Assembly: GCA_017465905.1 (NCBI GenBank)
Contig: JAFTVE010000046.1
Coordinates: 1-64,000 of the forward strand
Reading direction: 5' to 3'
DNA from: Bacteroidaceae bacterium
Lineage (GTDB): Bacteria; Bacteroidota; Bacteroidia; Bacteroidales; Bacteroidaceae
Length of the DNA: 64,000 nucleotides
Under the pieces are notes generated by a model. The model was not told the DNA's origin, made no database searches, and saw nothing but the letters and a program-made list of their open reading frames with translations. This document shows positions 62,321-64,000 of the stretch, in pieces. The position numbers and the translations under genes are program-made. Every line of letters starts with the position of its first letter. Within the stretch, counting starts at the first letter, position 1.

Positions 62321-62857
62321 CGCACCTTCTTTACCGAGGAGCAGCAGGGGGTTGCGTCGGCATTCCACGCCGTATACACCTTCCTCGAAACGATTTTGGC
62401 AGATAAACACACGGAGGGTAAGTATGAGCAAGGCGTGTGCGTATTTCGCTGCCTTCTGTTGGGCATACGCGACAAGAGTGCCCGCTACCAGGAGCCATGG
62501 CGGAAGGTCGAACCGGGAAACTCGATGGGCCATTACAATCGCTTTATGGTATTGCTCAATCAGCACTGCAAGGTCCATCACGACGTTGCTTTCTATGCCT
62601 GTCAGCTCCATATCACCTCTCAATACCTCGGACGCATCTGCCGCAAGTATGACGGGCGCGGACCAAAAGAGATTATTGACGAAATGCTGCTGTTGCAACT
62701 GAAGTCTACCCTCAAGAATACCGAAAAGTCGATGAAGGAGATTAGCTACGAGTACAATTTCTCTAACTTCTTCTTCATGTGCAGCTTCTTCCGCCGCAAC
62801 GTGGGTATCAGTCCTTCGTAGTTTCGCGCCAAGTACCGTGATGGAGGGCAGGTATAA
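62321..62857 (+). pseudogene. AraC-family regulator pseudogene
   Basis: The frame shows the C-terminal half of an AraC regulator: RTFFTEEQQGVASAFHAVY, then YNRFMVLLNQHCK, ACQLHITSQYLGRICRKYDG, ISYEYNFSNFFFM and FFRRNVGISPS. A TAG at 62819-62821 stops it, and FRAKYRDGG follows in the same frame. The N-terminal sensor is not recognisable. On the opposite strand a tail (GITDLPDFDAYVEEYDW, ending 62156) may be the relic of another gene, so the region is a decay zone. Confidence 0.7.
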
Positions 62858-62917
62858 GCATTTACTTGTCATGGCTGCTGTCCTGACAAATAGGGACGTC
62901 CACAACGTACGATTCAT

Positions 62918-63111
62918 AAAGAATCTTAAAGAGGAAATTTTGAACATTTCTGTGCCCAAAATTGCAATTCCCCTTTGGGCACATATCCCTACCTTTGCAG
63001 CGATAATGTCTTTTTTCCACTGTATGGCCGATGTAGTTCAATACAGAACACTCATTCTCCAAACGCGTTGAATGGAATGGAAGATACAGGTTTAAGTCCT
63101 GTCATCGGCAC
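62918..63111 (+). repeat. 194-bp island-flanking direct repeat, copy 2
   Basis: Second copy of 53963-54156, with the same hairpin, -7-like element (62990-62997) and tRNA-like sequence. This copy directly precedes the small membrane protein gene at 63137, which is probably its original context. The island lies between the two copies. Confidence 0.92.
63027..63110 (+). other. tRNA-like sequence, copy 2
   Basis: Identical to 54072-54155: acceptor, D- and T-stems paired, CCA-type loop enlarged to 12 nt. It ends 26 bp before the next gene. Two identical copies mean either recent duplication or selection. Confidence 0.6.
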
Positions 63112-63136
63112 TGCTGAGCTAAAGTACAATCATCCA

Positions 63137-63682
63137 ATGAAAAAGAAGTTATCACTCTCTACGAATAAGAAGTCGGCATCGGAAGGAGAATTCATCGATG
63201 TCAAGTGGAACTGCGGTGCCTGCCCTGATTCCTTGCTCTTGGCAATCGACTCGGGCTATAAGTGCTATACCATTCCTATTGCGGACAGCGGTAGCACACG
63301 CATCGTGATGACACGCTCAAAGAGGAAAACGACCATTACCTTAAAGGCTCTCATCTCCGGGAAGAGGGTTTCAAAAAGCACAAGCATCCGCGTAAGGAAC
63401 AGCAAGCAGAGCCGTTCCTCCAGTGCCGACGGCGCAGGTCGCATGAAGATGCGTAGGGAGAAACTGTATGCCAAATGGTGTGTCTTCCGTGCACAAATGA
63501 AATACTGGTGGCTCTCCCTCAAGAAATGGCAGAAGGCACTTTATATCGCATTGTTGGTGCTATGGTTTGCAATGCTTTTGCTCCCTTGGGGCAGCAAACC
63601 AAAAAGTTCAGTGCCAAGTAATCAGGTTCAGACACCTTCGTCAACAGTATTTGTTGAGCAACCACAAAATCATTTCGTATAA
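63137..63682 (+). CDS. Small membrane protein of unknown function
   Basis: A 181-residue protein from MKKKLSLSTNKKSASEGEF. The frame is open upstream through the 194-bp repeat, but that part is tRNA-like and not coding. A lysine/arginine-rich soluble N-terminal part is followed by one strong membrane helix near the end (about 139-157, ALYIALLVLWFAMLLLPWG) and a polar tail. No family is recognised. It is 39 bp before the TerB-like gene and may be cotranscribed. Confidence 0.7.
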   Translation: MKKKLSLSTNKKSASEGEFIDVKWNCGACPDSLLLAIDSGYKCYTIPIADSGSTRIVMTRSKRKTTITLKALISGKRVSKSTSIRVRNSKQSRSSSADGAGRMKMRREKLYAKWCVFRAQMKYWWLSLKKWQKALYIALLVLWFAMLLLPWGSKPKSSVPSNQVQTPSSTVFVEQPQNHFV

Positions 63683-63721
63683 TCATCTGTTGTCTTCTCA
63701 TTAAACTCCTTATAATACAAT

Positions 63722-64000
63722 ATGGGACTCGGGAAATGGATAACAGGAGCACTCGGATGGGCACTGTTTGGACCTATTGGAGGCATCCTTGGATATTTTA
63801 TTACATCAAAACTGGAGGAACTCTCTGAGGCGACTGCCGCACAGGGAGAGCAGCAGTCATGGAATCAGGGGCAGAGAAACAGTTTCCTTATGAGCCTTCT
63901 GGTGCTGTCGGCATCAGTCGTCAAGGTTGATGGCAAGACTACATCGCAGGAACTCTCGACACTTCGCAACTTCTTTGCAAGAAACTTCGGTCCACAGGCG
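63722..64000 (+). CDS. TerB/DjlA-like protein (N-terminal part, cut by window edge)
   Basis: The first 93 codons show a glycine-rich membrane-associated start (GKWITGALGWALFGPIGGILGYF) and the beginning of a TerB domain (SFLMSLLVLSASVVKVDGKTT). In the known DjlA-like layout a J domain would follow. Such proteins assist DnaK-type chaperones or membrane-stress responses. The rest lies outside the window. Confidence 0.8.
   Translation, partial: MGLGKWITGALGWALFGPIGGILGYFITSKLEELSEATAAQGEQQSWNQGQRNSFLMSLLVLSASVVKVDGKTTSQELSTLRNFFARNFGPQA

Noticed and set aside
62156-62959. 267-codon minus-strand frame over the AraC pseudogene
   Set aside because: Most of it is antisense to the AraC HTH region; only its last ~30 codons look gene-like, so it is mentioned as a possible relic, not as a gene.
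62975-63136. N-terminal extension of the membrane protein through the 194-bp repeat
   Set aside because: The extension translates the tRNA-like sequence; the same frame exists at copy 1 without a gene behind it.

Overview
This 64-kb window is chromosomal DNA of a member of the order Bacteroidales. The evidence: promoters of the form TTTG-N19-21-TAnnTTTG, almost no Shine-Dalgarno sites, a porU-porV-ispF block (type IX secretion), an N-acyl-ornithine transcarbamylase, DUF4290, MurA with Asp at the usual catalytic Cys, and SusD/BACON and DUF3791/DUF3990 proteins. Moderate GC and the gene set fit Prevotellaceae or Bacteroidaceae; I cannot name the genus. No rRNA, CRISPR array, transposase or integrase was seen.

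Layout. 1-225: tail of a Fic-like protein. 653-2615: two-component pair (OmpR-type regulator plus histidine kinase). 2765-6258: sugar cluster (GH29 alpha-L-fucosidase, RhaM-type mutarotase, GH28 pectinase). 6311-18203: housekeeping genes (aroC, slyD-like, acyl-ACP thioesterase, NhaC-type antiporter, PpiD-like chaperone, then coaX-OMP-TPR-lptC on the minus strand, and trpS). 18360-28670: TPR protein, pgk, nth, MFS transporter, pheS, nadD, gmk, yicC-like, metallophosphoesterase. 28671-29878: a 1.2-kb gene desert with tandem and inverted repeats and a decapitated HU-type gene with a structured leader. 29879-35525: ispF, porV, porU. 35633-38834: lipoprotein, tRNA nucleotidyltransferase, AlbA_2 protein. 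39013-45745: envelope block rseP-dxr-M23-rimM-murA-DUF4290-tsaB. 45856-52592: arginine genes argB, argF', argD, argC, split by a two-gene insert encoding a secreted HEIGH (metalloprotease-like) protein. 52589-53797: PspC and an AraC regulator.

53963-63111 is an accessory island bracketed by two 194-bp direct repeats that differ at one base. Each repeat holds a promoter-like element, a 9-bp hairpin and a tRNA-like sequence. Between them lie a DUF3791-DUF3990-DUF3791 ADP-ribosyltransferase-like triad, a DUF1016 nuclease gene bracketed by 54-bp hairpin repeats, an orphan BACON-SusD lipoprotein, an unrecognised protein, a rod-shaped (6S-like) RNA candidate, a BRO/DinD-type protein, a Fic protein whose promoter carries a perfect 26-bp palindrome, and an AraC pseudogene. 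This reads as a defence or toxin island and is the most novel part of the window. After it come a small membrane protein and the start of a TerB/DjlA-like gene.

A second theme is a recurrent bidirectional promoter module with a palindromic centre (CAAATTTATTTG, or CAAGTTTACTTG with both arms changed together), found at 8107-8174, 25455-25523, 25542-25602 and 27728-27794.
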